NCBI RefSeq assembly: GCF_037860775.1
Contig: NZ_JBBEWC010000017.1
Span: 1 to 64,000 of the forward strand
Direction of reading: 5' to 3'
From: Emticicia soli
GTDB lineage: Bacteria; Bacteroidota; Bacteroidia; Cytophagales; Spirosomataceae
Length of the DNA stretch: 64,000 nt
Part shown: in pieces, positions 1 to 12,700 of the stretch
Numbering within the stretch: position 1 is the stretch's first letter
Layout of the letters: every line of letters starts with the position of its first letter
The notes under the pieces: generated by a model
The model's input: the letters and a program-made list of their open reading frames with translations, nothing else
Databases searched by the model: none
Told to the model about the DNA's origin: nothing
Translations under genes and position numbers: made by a program

Positions 1-418
1 TAAACTCCTGCCGTACTGCTACTTGGTGTGATTTGACCTGTTGAACTATTGATAGTCAAACCTGATGGCGCAGAGGTAAATGCTCCTCCTGTCGAACCCG
101 TTAGGCTTACATTGGCTGCACTAGCTGTTTTGCAATAAGGTGTACCTGCATAAGAAATAGTAGCACTTGGACTATCTGTAATCGTTACACTTGTCGTGGC
201 TGTGGCTGAGGCACAACCGCCGCTGGCTGCGATTGTGTAAGTAACTGTATAAACTCCTGCCGTACTGCTACTTGGTGTGATTTGACCTGTTGAACTATTG
301 ATAGTCAAACCTGATGGCGCAGAGGTAAATGCTCCTCCTGTCGAACCCGTTAGGCTTACATTGGCTGGACTAGCTGTTTTGCAATAAGGTGTGCCTGCAT
401 AAGAAATAGTGGCACTTA
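1..418 (-). repeat. Tandem 249-bp coding repeats, nearly identical
   Basis: The unit starting at base 1 and the unit starting at base 250 match over about 169 bp with only three differences that I can find. The period is 249 bp (83 codons). The array continues past the left edge. It encodes the ISYAGTPYC...TGGAFTSAP repeat. Confidence 0.85.
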
Positions 419-2999
419 TGTTACAGCGTACATAAGTAAAAGGTACAATATACTCACAGGCTCCACCATTTGGTGTTATTTTTACATAAAGCGTTTGCGA
501 GCCTTCTACTACATTTCCGTTGGGTACAAAATTATTTGGTGCGGTAAATGTACCTGCTGAGATTGTGGCACTGGCATCGGTAAAAATGCCATTAATAGTC
601 CCATTATAAGTACCTCCATAAGTAAAAATAGGTACACTACTATTATTAACAATTATTGAAGCATTCGTATTATTGGTTATGGGTGTAGTTCCGGTCAATG
701 AATTGTAATTCAATACTCCATTGTTTGTAGTACTACTAAACAACGCCAGCTCTGCACCAACTTTTACATATCCTAAGTTATTAAAAACGGAACCTCCGGA
801 GACACTAAAACTTCCAACAGTTGAAATAACACCACAGCTTTGATTAGGAAATATTGTACTAGAAATAACTTCAATTTTATTGGCATTGATTATTCCACTA
901 TTTGAGCTGCTTGTATTGCCCCCTCCAACTACCAGACCAATTTGAGTACCAGTTGTATTGATAGTTGCTCCGGCTTCATTAGTGATTGAGCCTTTGGTAA
1001 AGACTTTAATAGCCTCCGTGCCATTACAGGTTAGAACAGCACCTGCTTTATTATTAAATATTCCGGTAAAATAAAGACCCAGATTAGCATTGCCGTTTAC
1101 CGTCATCGAACCATAATTATTAATTATACCATTTATATCTATCGCAGTTGCAACAGCACCAGGAACATAAGGACCGTTGATAGTAGTTACAGTTGTTCCA
1201 TAATTATTGAATATCCCGCGCCTTACATCCAAAGCGTCTTCGTTACTAACTATCGTAAGTGTTGAACCAACATTTGTTGTCAAGACTGCATTATTTTCTA
1301 GTACTACAAGCTTTGCAAGGGCATTTGTACCCGATTTAATAACAGGGTCGTTTGTTACATTGGGTATCGTAACCGGATTCGTAGCCGTTGGCACTCCATT
1401 AGGCGACCAGTTACAGGCATTTGACCAATCATTATCAAATGTGCCAGTCCAGGTCATGAGTTCAGTAGCAGTAGATACCGAACTACAAATATTAGTTCCG
1501 GTACCCTGTATAGCAAATGTGTAAGGATTTTCGTCAGTATCATTGTTAGCAATGCTTACCGTTGCACTTCTCAGACCACTTGCTGATGGGTTAAACGTAA
1601 TAGTAAAAGTTGTACTGCCATTAATAGATGCTATTGGTGAAGTGGGTTGTGTTGTAACTGTAAAGTCTGCCGCATGTGTACCGCCAATTACTACTTTAGG
1701 GGTTCCGCTAAGCTCCAGGGCTAAACTACCTGTATTCTGAATCGTGAAGGTTCTCTGCATAGTACCCGATGCAACATTCTGTGTTCCAAAATCGGTATGG
1801 TCGGTAATTGAAGGAGTGGTATCTCCATTTACAATATCGGTGCTATTACCCTGCAAATTAATTTCAGGAGGAGACATGAAGTACTTAAACGGTACTATAT
1901 ATGTACAAGCTCCACCACTTGGCGTTATTTTGGCATATAAAGTCTGCTCACCAGCAGGTAAACTACCAGAAGGAATAAATGTATTAGGGGCGGTAAATGT
2001 ACCTGCCGAAGTAGTTGCTCCGCTGTTAGTATAAATGCCATTGATTGTGCCATTAAAGCTACCTGTATAAGTGAAGATACTAGAATTGGTAGGGTTATCA
2101 TTTACCCTTATAGAGCCATTATTATAAGTAATAGAACCTGTTAACACACCATAATGTATCACACTACCTGCATTATTGGTAAAACTTCCGCTAGTAGTAT
2201 TAATATAATCACTTGTTGAAATTAATCCGGAGTTGTTTGTTATGCTTCCTGATGAAGTATTATTATAGCTTGCCCCCGTCATTAAAATTTTCCCACATGA
2301 TTGATTGGTAAGTGTTCCACCACCAACAGCAATACCATGACCTCCATTTATATTTACAGTACCAGAATTTGTAAAACTTGTATTTGGAATTAATGCAATA
2401 AAAGAATCTCTTGCATTATAATTAATGGTTCCTTCATTAATAAAATAGCTCCCGGCAGATGCAAGTATAAACCATATACCTCGCATCCCCTGCACGGCAC
2501 TCTCATTGAAATTTAAAACTCCTGTACTTGTGTTTCTTACTGTCCCATCAGTATTATAAATAATAAAGCCATTAATAACATCAAATGAAATAGTGCCTGA
2601 GTTTATTACAGCAGCTCCAGTACCATACAAATCTATTCCATTTCCATTTGGCGAAGTTATACTCACAGTGCCGTTATTAATAAAAATAGCATTATTCTGT
2701 AGCGTAATTGCACCCGAAGTACTAGTACTTAATACATTTAAAATACCACCACTTTGTATCGTAAGGCTACCATCTATATTTAATCTATCAAAAGTAGCGG
2801 TAGTTCCGCTCACAATAACAGGGTTGTGTGTAGGATTTCCTTGTATAAAAACTATATCACTACTCGTAGGAACTCTGTTCAAATCCCAGTTAGATGCTGT
2901 AGCCCAGTTATCGCTTGTTGTTCCAAGCCAAATAATATCATCAGCAAAAGCCGCTTGGTTTAATAATAAGAGAGAAAAAAGGTAAAATATTTTTTTCAT
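1..2999 (-). CDS. Giant exported repeat protein, 3' part beyond the window edge
   Basis: The frame is open from an ATG at 2999 down to base 1, giving 999 visible residues with no stop. It starts with a Sec signal peptide (MKKIFYLFSLLLLNQAAFA). Residues about 24-52 contain a WxG..SDNWATASNW..xVPTssD motif that introduces beta-strand-rich, low-complexity repeats. A choice-of-anchor D type domain follows at about 375-500 (SGDTTPS-like start, ending NPYTFAIQGTG), then a second W-G-T-F-D-N-D-W-S block at about 510. The visible C-terminal part consists of 83-residue repeats (ATISYAGTPYC ... TGGAFTSAPSGLTINSS). The same 83-residue family and the same anchor-D module occur in the 4080-residue protein encoded next to it. 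It is probably a cell-surface or extracellular protein exported by type IX secretion; the sorting domain would lie outside the window, so this is inference. No enzymatic domain is seen. Confidence 0.85.
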   Translation of the reverse strand, partial: MKKIFYLFSLLLLNQAAFADDIIWLGTTSDNWATASNWDLNRVPTSSDIVFIQGNPTHNPVIVSGTTATFDRLNIDGSLTIQSGGILNVLSTSTSGAITLQNNAIFINNGTVSITSPNGNGIDLYGTGAAVINSGTISFDVINGFIIYNTDGTVRNTSTGVLNFNESAVQGMRGIWFILASAGSYFINEGTINYNARDSFIALIPNTSFTNSGTVNINGGHGIAVGGGTLTNQSCGKILMTGASYNNTSSGSITNNSGLISTSDYINTTSGSFTNNAGSVIHYGVLTGSITYNNGSIRVNDNPTNSSIFTYTGSFNGTINGIYTNSGATTSAGTFTAPNTFIPSGSLPAGEQTLYAKITPSGGACTYIVPFKYFMSPPEINLQGNSTDIVNGDTTPSITDHTDFGTQNVASGTMQRTFTIQNTGSLALELSGTPKVVIGGTHAADFTVTTQPTSPIASINGSTTFTITFNPSASGLRSATVSIANNDTDENPYTFAIQGTGTNICSSVSTATELMTWTGTFDNDWSNACNWSPNGVPTATNPVTIPNVTNDPVIKSGTNALAKLVVLENNAVLTTNVGSTLTIVSNEDALDVRRGIFNNYGTTVTTINGPYVPGAVATAIDINGIINNYGSMTVNGNANLGLYFTGIFNNKAGAVLTCNGTEAIKVFTKGSITNEAGATINTTGTQIGLVVGGGNTSSSNSGIINANKIEVISSTIFPNQSCGVISTVGSFSVSGGSVFNNLGYVKVGAELALFSSTTNNGVLNYNSLTGTTPITNNTNASIIVNNSSVPIFTYGGTYNGTINGIFTDASATISAGTFTAPNNFVPNGNVVEGSQTLYVKITPNGGACEYIVPFTYVRCNISATISYAGTPYCKTASPANVSLTGSTGGAFTSAPSGLTINSSTGQITPSSSTAGVYTVTYTIAASGGCASATATTSVTITDSPSATISYAGTPYCKTASAANVSLTGSTGGAFTSAPSGLTINSSTGQITPSSSTAGV

Positions 3000-3056
3000 T
3001 GGTAGAAATGTTTTTCAATAGCTATTAAAGCGTGGTGATGATTATAAAAAGTGCTT

Positions 3057-3064
3057 CAAAAGTA
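3057..3064 (-). promoter_or_regulatory. Putative Bacteroidota -7 box of the truncated giant gene
   Basis: TACTTTTG on the minus strand fits TAnnTTTG and lies about 58 bases upstream of the ATG at 2999. I see no convincing -33 TTTG at the usual distance, so this rests on the -7 box alone. Confidence 0.35.
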
Positions 3065-3718
3065 GATAGAATGGCTCGGCAGGTGTTAGCTTAAAAACGA
3101 CATTCTTTAGCTCATTTTGTACTTTTTCACTTTTTTGGCTTTTTTTTAATAAAAATGGAGCCGATTATACTTTGACTTTAGCTATGCAAAGCAATTAGTT
3201 CAGGCAATAATATTATAGGAGTAGTCTTTAAGTAAAAGCTTATTTCAGGCAATTTTATGAGTGAGATACGCCTGATTCATGATGAATTAGTATCCTATCT
3301 TTTCTTTTATATTACTACTACTTTTAGTTCCTTGCTTCAACAAGATTTATGCAGGAGAATTACAACTGTCGCCGGACTTTTACAAGGCATTGTGTATAGC
3401 ACAACGCAAGAACAACAAAATCTTATGTAGATAGTTGAGGTGATATAGCCTCTATAGGTTTTGAATAAATAGCTTATTGTGCTGAAACAATGTTGAAACA
3501 CAAACAAAATGATAAAACATTCATTATCAGATTTTATATTTTATCAAGGGGAATTTTGGGGCTTCACCAAGGCACAGACCTTCCGTATTTTTACTTAATA
3601 ATACCGACTATCAACTAATTATACTTTCTTGACAAAAGAATAAAGAAATTAAATAAGTAAAACAAAATAGTCTACAATTTCGCCTACATTATTTAGTTGC
3701 TTTTACGGGACATAGGAA

Positions 3719-3756
3719 GATAAAGCTTAGCCACTTTTACATTACTAAGCTTTATC
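3719..3756 (-). terminator. Hairpin behind the 4080-residue protein gene
   Basis: GATAAAGCTTAG (3719-3730) and CTAAGCTTTATC (3745-3756) form a perfect 12-bp stem with a 14-base loop, 40 bases downstream of the stop codon. No T-run follows on the minus strand, so it may terminate transcription or protect the mRNA 3' end. Confidence 0.5.
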
Positions 3757-3796
3757 TTTCAATGTGCTGCAAGATAGTTCTTATCACTTATTATTA

Positions 3797-6700
3797 TCAA
3801 TTACTACACCCTTGAATCTGGGCTTTAAAGACACTTCCCTGTCCTGCTTCAAATCCTGGATTCAGTACGATTGATTTCCCCGCATTGTAAGTAACATTGG
3901 CAGGAGATGTAATCTTATTAGCTGCATTAATTTGTAAAGATGCCTGTTCGATAGCTGTACCTATATTCATACTTGCTGTCAGGCTCCTGACAGCAGGAGT
4001 AACTGGTAAGTATTGCATGGTAGGATTACTGGCAACCACCTGATTGGATGATGCCACCCGTATTAAATATTTTCCGGTGGCTATTAAATCCTGTGGTAGC
4101 TGGCAAGTAGTTGTTCCTGCTGTTGTACTTGTTCCTATCAACACCGGGTTTGTAAATCCTCCTGTTGAATCTGATAGCTGGATATTAAATATATTATTCT
4201 GGCTGAACAATCCTGTAGTAGCAAAGGTAACATCAACAGTGCTACCTGCACATAGACGATTGTTTGGTATAGTTGGGGCATTAATCACTGCCATTGTACC
4301 TACTACTGTAAAGGTGGTTACAACAGGTCCATAGACTGTTCCGCCTACCCTGTTATCTTCTGAATATCCCCTTACAGTTATGGTGTAGGTTCCCGGTATG
4401 AAGTTTCGACCATATACATTCAAAGCCAGGTTATCAAAAACCGCATAAGGCTCTACATTTTGTAAGATAGTCCAGTTTATTTCAGGACCTGTAATGGTTA
4501 AATCAACACTTCCAATAGGCAAAGTCGAACAAATAGGCTTGGCGATTATTGACACCTGTTCAGGAATTTGTTGAATGACCATACCATCTTTTAGAGAAAA
4601 CATAGGCTCATAAGGGTTACCTGCTTTTACATATTGTAAATCCAGTACTTGCACACAAGGGTCTACTCCGCTAACAACAACGTTGGTGGTAGCAGTAGCC
4701 GAACAAGCACCACTAATTACTGTAACGGTATAAACCCCTCCGTTACTTGGCAGAGCATTCGGAATGGTAGGATTCCTGCTTGAACTACTGAAGCCTGCAG
4801 GACCTGACCAAGCATAAGAACTACCCTCAGAAGCATTTAACTGAATAGTTTGGCCTATGGCATAAGGACCAGTATTATTTGCTACAGCTATAAGTGGAGC
4901 TGTTATTTGCAAACCTGTTACCGCACTACTTACCACACTCGTACAACTGCCAACCGTACAAGTAGCTGAGATTGAATATGTTCCAACGCTCGAAAGTGTA
5001 ATACTTGTACCACTTCCACCATTCGACCAGTTTACTGTACCACTGCAACCACTGGCTGTTAAGGTAAGGGTGCTTGGTGAACACACCACTTTTGAACTTG
5101 GTGCTGTGATTGTTGGTGCTGCTGGTTGAGTTACTATCTCCAAACCTGTTACTACTGAACTTGCCACACTTGTACAGCTACCAACCGTACAAGTAGCTGA
5201 GATTGAATAAGTCCCTACACTTGAAAGTGTAATACTTGTACCACTTCCACCATTCGACCAGTTTACTATACCACCGCAACCACTCGCTGTTAAAGTTAGA
5301 GTGCTTGGTGAACAGACTACCTTCTGACTTGGTGCTGTGATAGTAAGAGCTGCTGGTTGAGTTACTATCTGTAAACCTGTTACTGCTGCGCTGGCAGGAG
5401 ATGTACAACTGCCAACCGTACAGGTAGCTGATATGGAATATGTTCCAACGCTCGAAAGTGTAATACTTGTACCACTTGAACCATTAGACCAAGCAATAGT
5501 TCCTGCACAACCACTAGCTGTTAAGGTAAGGGTGCTTGGTGAACACACCACTTTTGAACTTGGTGCTGTGATTGTTGGTGCTACTGGTTGAGTTACTATC
5601 TCCAAACCTGTTACTGCTGTACTTGCAGGAGAAGTACAACTGCCAACTGTACAGGTAGCTGAGATGGAATATGTTCCCACACTTGAAAGTGTTAAACTCG
5701 TACCACTTGAGCCATTCGACCAGTTTACTATACCACCGCAACCACTGGCTGTTAAGGTTAAAGTGCTTGGTGAACAGACTACCTTCTGAATGGGTGCTGT
5801 GATTGTTGGTGCTGAGGGCTGACTTAAAATCTGCAAACCTGTTACCGCACTACTTACCACACTCGTACAACTGCCAACCGTACAAGTAGCTGAGATTGAA
5901 TATGTCCCTACACTCGAAAGTGTTAAACTTGTACCACTTGAACCATTAGACCAAGCAGTAGTTCCTGCACAACCACTGGCTGTTAAGGTTAAAGTGCTTG
6001 GTGAACATACTACTAAAGAACCAGGAGGTGTAATTGTTGGGGCTGCTGGTTGAGTTACAATTTGCAAATCTGTTACTGCTGCGCTTGCAGGGGATGTACA
6101 ACTGCCAACCGTACAAGTAGCTGAGATTGAATATGTTCCTACACTTGAAAGTGTTAAGCTTGTCCCGGTTGAGCTATTCGACCAATTAATCGTTCCTGCA
6201 CAACCACTGGCTGTTAAGGTTAAAGTACTTGGTGAACACACCACTTTTGAACTTGGTGCAGTGATAGTAGGAGCTGCTGGTTGAGTTACTATCTCCAAAC
6301 CTGTTACTGCTGTACTTGCAGGAGAAGTACAACTACTCACCGTACAGGTAGCTGAGATTGAATATGTTCCCACACTTGAAAGTGTCAAACTTGTTCCACT
6401 TGAGCCATTCGACCAATTAATAGTTCCTGCACAGCCACTGGCTGTTAAGGTAAGTGTGCTTGGTGAACACACTACTTTTGAACTTGGTGCTGTAATAGTA
6501 GGAGCTGCTGGTTGAGTTACTATCTGCAAACCTGTTACTGCTGAACTGGCTGGACTAGTACAACTACCCACCGTACAGGTAGCTGATATGGAATATGTTC
6601 CTACACTCGAAAGTGTAATACTTGTACCACTTCCACCATTCGACCAGTTTACTGTGCCACCGCAACCACTGGCTGTTAAAGTTAAAGTGCTTGGTGAACA

Positions 6701-9700
6701 TACTACTAAAGAACCAGGAGGTGTAATTGTTGGGGCTGAGGGTTGAGTTAAAATCTGTAATCCCGTTACCGCTGAACTGGCTGGGCTAGTACAACTACCC
6801 ACCGTACAGGTAGCTGATATGGAATATGTTCCTACACTTGAAAGTGTAATACTTGTACCACTTCCACCATTCGACCAGTTTACTGTGCCACCGCAACCAC
6901 TGGCTGTTAAAGTTAAAGTACTTGGTGAACACACCACTTTTGAACTTGGTGCTGTGATTATTGGTGCTGCTGGTTGAGTTACAATTTGCAAATCTGTTAC
7001 TGCTGCGCTGGCATTGGAAACACAATTATTGAGTGTGCAGGTTGCTGATATGGCATAAGTACCTACAGATGAAAGCGTCAGACTTGTACCACTGCTACCA
7101 TTCGACCACCTGATGGTTCCGGCGCAACCACTCGCTGTTAAGGTCAGTGTATTAGGCGAGCAAACAAGCTTTTGTACAGGCGCATTAATTACTGGCGCAG
7201 ATGGTGCGCTTGGGTCTGCAATTGATTTACTGGTCGCATCCATACTAGTACAACCAGCAGTCGTGACTACAAAATTACTGTAAGTACCTGCTGATAAGCC
7301 GGTTAACTCAAATACACCATTCTGCACATTAATTGTTTTCGGACTTCCTGAACCTGTAAAAGTAATCGAATATGAACCATTAGCCAAAGTTGTTGTAAAA
7401 GCTATTTTTCCATTGGTTCCTCCACAGACTGTTGGAGAAGTTACCGCCCCGGCAGCTAGTGAAGGGGCAGGTGTTACACTCACTAAAGAAGTTGGTAATC
7501 TACATCCCTCTAATACTCCTGCTTTACAAGAAGCATAATAAGTTGTATTACTGTTTACAATTACTGAAAGACCTGTACCTGTTCCTAAGGTGGTATTTCC
7601 GGTTTGGCTATTATACCACTGTACAACTCCAGAACCACAAGAAGCAGATAAAGTTATACTTGCACCAGAACACACTGACGTAGAAGAAACCGAAATATTA
7701 GTTGCTGCCTCTGGTCCGCAATCCGGAACACCTGAAACATAGACATTATGAATATTATTACCGTTGCTACCAACATCCTGTGAATTGATAGTAGAAGGAA
7801 AAGCATTGGCAAAATTTAATGGAATGTAAAAAGTAGGATTTGGCAATTGTGTATTTTGTAAAAAGAACTCACTATTATTAACACTTGTAGTAATTACATA
7901 AGCAATCCAGTAATCACCACAATTTAGTGTAACAGGGTTATCGAGTGCAAAACTATTCAAGCCAGCAGCCAACGTTGGCGTATTGGTTGAAGCATTGCCC
8001 GAAGAACTAGCCAATAAGTTTGTCGGCACATTGTTTACATCAGAATAAATAGCAAAACGGATTCTGGCGCCGCCGTTGAGATTCTGCGATAATATCGCTG
8101 AAACAGAATCTACTCTTACTGGTTTTGCAATTCGTACTTTATATCCGAATAAGTTGTTTTTTACCAGACTTCCCGGAAAATTTCCTCCCGTCTCACTGAA
8201 TGGTTCGTCATATCCTATGTTTGACCTCTGAACTACTACCTGATTTGTAGCTACCCTGCTGCTTTCACAAATACCACTTTTACACGTGGCATAATATATA
8301 CTTGTGGCGGTTGGTGTCTGGCTAAAAGGTGAGCCTGTTCCTAAAGCTGTGCCACCAGTTGCCTGCTTGTACCAAGTAACTGTTCCTGAACTGCAGATAG
8401 CCGTCAATGATACACTTTCATTGCCACAAATTAAATTGGTACTTGTAGCAACATTAGTCGGTACACTTGGCAATGTATTCAGGCTTACACTGGTAGTAGC
8501 AGTATATAATGGACAGGCACTGGTAACTGTATAAGTAACCGTATAAGTACCTATGGTACTGGTGCCTGGTGTAATTTGCCCTGTACTTGCATTAATGGTT
8601 AAGCCGGCTGGGCTTGACGTGAAAGTTCCGCCCGTTGTACCGGTTCGACTCACCTCAATTGAGCTGGTTGCACCGCAGTATGGTGAGCCGGTATAAGCAA
8701 TTGTTGCATTAGGTACAGCAGAGATGGCCACATTTGCCGTGCTGGTAAAGGCTGCACATCCACCATTGGCTGCTATAGTATAAGTAACCGTGTAGCTACC
8801 CGCTGAACTACTACCGGGTGTAATCTGTCCTGTGCCTGAATTAATACTCAGTCCTGTCGGACTTGAAGTAAATGTACCTCCTAGTGTACCTGTCCGGTTT
8901 ACATTCACTGGTACTGAATTAGTGCAGAAAGGCGAGCCGGTATAAGTAATAGTAGCATTAGGGGCTTGTCTGATAGATACATTGTAAGAGGTTTCAAATG
9001 CGGCGCACCCATTAGCAGCCGGAATTGTATAATAAACGGTATAATCATTAGGGGTACTGGTTGCTGGTGTGATCTGGCCTGTACTGGCACTAATTGTCAA
9101 GCCTGCCGGAGAAGCAGAATAAGTCCCACCAGTTGTGCCGGTTCTTGAAACATTTTTTGCTCCTTCGCTGGTACAAAAACTGCTAGCTGAATAGCTGATG
9201 GCAGCACTTGGTGCTCCTGAAACTGTTATACTTGTGGTAGCTGTGAAAGCCGGACACCCACTATTGGCTGAAACAGTATAGCTTATTGTATAAGTACCTG
9301 CAGAACTAGTACTTGGTGTAATCTGGCCATTACTTGAATTAATACTTAAACCTGCAGGACTTGAACTAAATGTCCCTCCGGCTGTACCTGTGCGACTAAC
9401 GGTTTTGACTGAAGAAGTAGTACAGAAGGGTGAACCTGTATAAGCGATTGTGGCATTAGCAGGTGTCCCGATTGAAATATTAGTACTTGTCTGATATGCT
9501 GCACAACCGCCTGTTGCAGGGATGCTATAATACACTACATAATTGCCAGCTGAGCTTGTACCCGGAGTAATCTGGCCTGTGTTGGTATCAATACTTAAAC
9601 CTGTTGGTGTAGCAGAATAAGTGCCTCCTGATGTGCCTGTTTTGGTTACATTCTGCCCCCCCTGAGTAGTACAGAAAGCATTATTACTGTATCCGATTGT

Positions 9701-12700
9701 GGCACTTGGCACGGCCGTGATGGTTATAGCAGTTGTTGCAGTATATACAGGGCAACTACCTGATGCGGCTATAGTGAGCATAACAGTATAAGTGCCTGCC
9801 GTACTTGTACCCGGTGTAATGCGGCCTGTACTAGAATTGAGTGATAAACCACTAGGGCTCGAGCTGAATGTACCTCCTGTTGTACCCGAGCGCACGATGT
9901 CGGTAGTACTTCCATTTTTACAAATAGACGGGGCCGGGTAAGCAATAGTGGTATTTGGGGCAGCGTTTACGGTTACACTCACGCCAATAAAGGCGCTATT
10001 GCATCCGGTATCTTCGCAACGAACATTATAGACAGTATTCTCACTTAACGTTGGTGTAACAAATGGGCTAACAGTAGAAAGCCTGGTACTGCTGCTTGAA
10101 TTATACCACGCCACAGTTCCGCTTGCACACGAAGCACTTAGCGATGCCGTTGTGCCGCTACAAATAGTAGCATTGGCAGTACCTGTTGGGGCAGTACAAT
10201 TTACTACCTGCGAAAGTATAGCTGATACACTGCTTTCATACACACCATCACCACTATATTCGGCAGTGATAGCATGGGTTCCTGCTGTCAGCGTATTTAT
10301 AGTTAAAGTAGCTGTTCCGCCGCTTATAGTGGCAGTACCTAAAACAGTGGCACCTTCTTTAAATGTTACTGTACCAGTGGCAGCCGATGGGCTTAGTGTA
10401 GCCGTAAATTGTACATTAACACCTGCACCCGCAGGATTAATATTAGAAGTAAGTGTAACAGTAGATGGTGCAAAGGCGTATTTAGCCAGAAAAAACTCGG
10501 CATCCCCTACGGGTATCAGTTCATTACTACCGCTGGCAGAAGGTGTATTAAAATCAAAAGGATGGCTAAAAAAACCTGTTACATACGCACTATTATCAGA
10601 TACTGCTACAGAGATACCCAAATCCTGCTCTGTTGAGCCGGCTCCTCTGGCCACAATAAAAGCACCGTCAGTAGTGTATTTGGCCAGAAAAGTACTATTC
10701 CCTGTAATCGTATTACTTGCAGTTGAAGAAGGAGTATTAAAGTTACCCGAAGCCAGTAGAAGGCCTGTTACGTATACATTCAAGCCTGAAACAGCTATAC
10801 CGGTACCAATATCATTATATTGCCCTCCTGCTCTTCTTGTCCATTGTACAACACCTGCCGAGTTATATTTTGCTATAAATATATCACGCAGATTATCACT
10901 TACAAGGTCATTGGCTCCTGATGAGGATGGCGTATTGAAATTAGCTGTGCTATTGAATGCACCTGTCAGATACACATCTGTACCAGCTAATGTAATACCA
11001 ACACCAAGGTCTTCACCACTTCCTCCTGCTCTTTTAACCCATTGCAGCACTCCTGCGCTAGTATACTTAGCTATAAACACATCATTATCTCCGGCACTTA
11101 CAATCTCATTACTGCCTGCGGCAGATGGGGAATTAAAATTGGCTGTCCCCCCAAACTGACCTGTCAGATACACATCAGTATTTGAAGCAACTATGCCCAG
11201 TCCTTTTTCTACTCCTGTTCCACCTGCCCTTTTTACCCATTGCAGAATTCCTGAACTATTGTACTTTGCTACAAAAATATCCTGAATGCCATCACTTACG
11301 AGTTGATTAGTTCCTGCGGCAGAAGGTGTGTTAAAATTGCTGGTCTCGATAAATGAGCCGGTGATGTAAACATCTGTTCCTGATACTGTTATTGCATTTG
11401 CTTCATCCCAACCACTTCCGCCCCCTCTTCTGGCCCATTCAAAATCCCCTGAAGTATTATATTTAGCTACAAATGCATCTCTATTCCCTGCACTTGTCAA
11501 TTCATTAGTTCCTGAAGCAGAAGGCGTATTAAAGTTGATAGTCTCGCTGAATGAACCCGAAATATAGAGCGCTGTTCCTGATACAGCTATTTTAAAGCCC
11601 ATATCGGTTCCAGGGCCACCTGCTCTTCTTACCCATTGTATTTCGCCGGAGGCGTTATATTTGGCAATAAATATATCTGAGGTATTGCCATCGGCTGTCA
11701 GAATAGTATTACCCAGTTTGATACTTCTGTTAAAATAGCCTACTACATATATATTACCATTGCTATCTGTGGTACTCCCGTATCCTGATGCTGCTGCAAG
11801 ACTTGCATTAATCCCATTGCCTGCCGACTGCCTGATAAAGCTCAGATTAGGGGCAGTAAGCGCATTAACCACCTGTGAAATCCCCCCGGAACTCGAAAAA
11901 TATGTGGCATCGCCTCCATATTCGGCAGTTATGGTATGTGTACCAACCGTCAGTAAATCTGTATTGAGTGTAGCTACTCCGTTGTTCAGGGTTGCTGTGC
12001 CTATTGTAGTAGAGCCATCTTTAAATGTAACAGTACCTGTGGCAGTATTTGGCGTTATTGTTGCCGTAAACTGTACATTGGCACCTACACTGGCGGGGGT
12101 ATTATTTGATGTGAGGGTGTTAGTGGTGGCTACTTGAATCTCTGCATTGTATTTTGCTAAAAAGATATTTGCATTTGTTATTGATACCAGTTGATTTGTA
12201 CCCGGGCTATTAGGGTTGTTGAAGTTGATAGTATTACCAAAAGTGCCAACTACATATATGTTATCATTTGTTGCAGCAATACCTCCGCTATAGTCATGGC
12301 TTGTTCCTCCGATTCTCTTTACCCCCCTGATGTTTCCTGATGAACTATAGTTAGCAATAAATATATCTAAACTATTATCTGCAGATACAACTTCATTACT
12401 ACCTGTAGCTGAGGGAGTATTAAAATTACTAGTACCATTGAAGTATCCAACAACATATATATTATCATCTGCAATTGCAATAACATTACCATTAGTATTA
12501 TTGTTATTGTTAATAAGATGTCCACCTCCTCTTTTTATCCATTGTAATATACCTGTTGAGTTATATTTAGCTATAAAGGCACTTTCAGGAACATTACTAG
12601 TGAGCTCATTACTACCGGTAGCGGCGGGAGTATTGAAATTAATTGTAGAAGAGAACTTTCCGGTAATATAAATATCAGAGCCTGAAACACCTATGCCGAG

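Larger units (their letters stand above)
3000..3796. other. Intergenic region between the two giant genes
   Basis: About 800 bp, very AT-rich, with no open frame that looks coding. It contains the putative -7 box of the left gene and the hairpin behind the right gene. Nothing else is recognised. Confidence 0.6.

Noticed and set aside
1207..2985. Several plus-strand open frames of 65-130 codons
   Set aside because: They are antisense shadows of the partial giant gene, whose minus frame reads through with a signal peptide and recognisable domains.
4905..7215. CRISPR-like regular spacing of repeats
   Set aside because: The period is 231 bp, the repeat fills the whole unit, and the units stay in one reading frame. 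It is a protein repeat, and no cas genes are present.
10152..11159. 335-codon open frame on the plus strand
   Set aside because: It lies entirely opposite the SBBP/Ig region of the giant minus-strand gene and is rich in Ala/Val/Pro runs typical of an antisense frame of Thr/Ser-rich coding sequence. No signal or domain.
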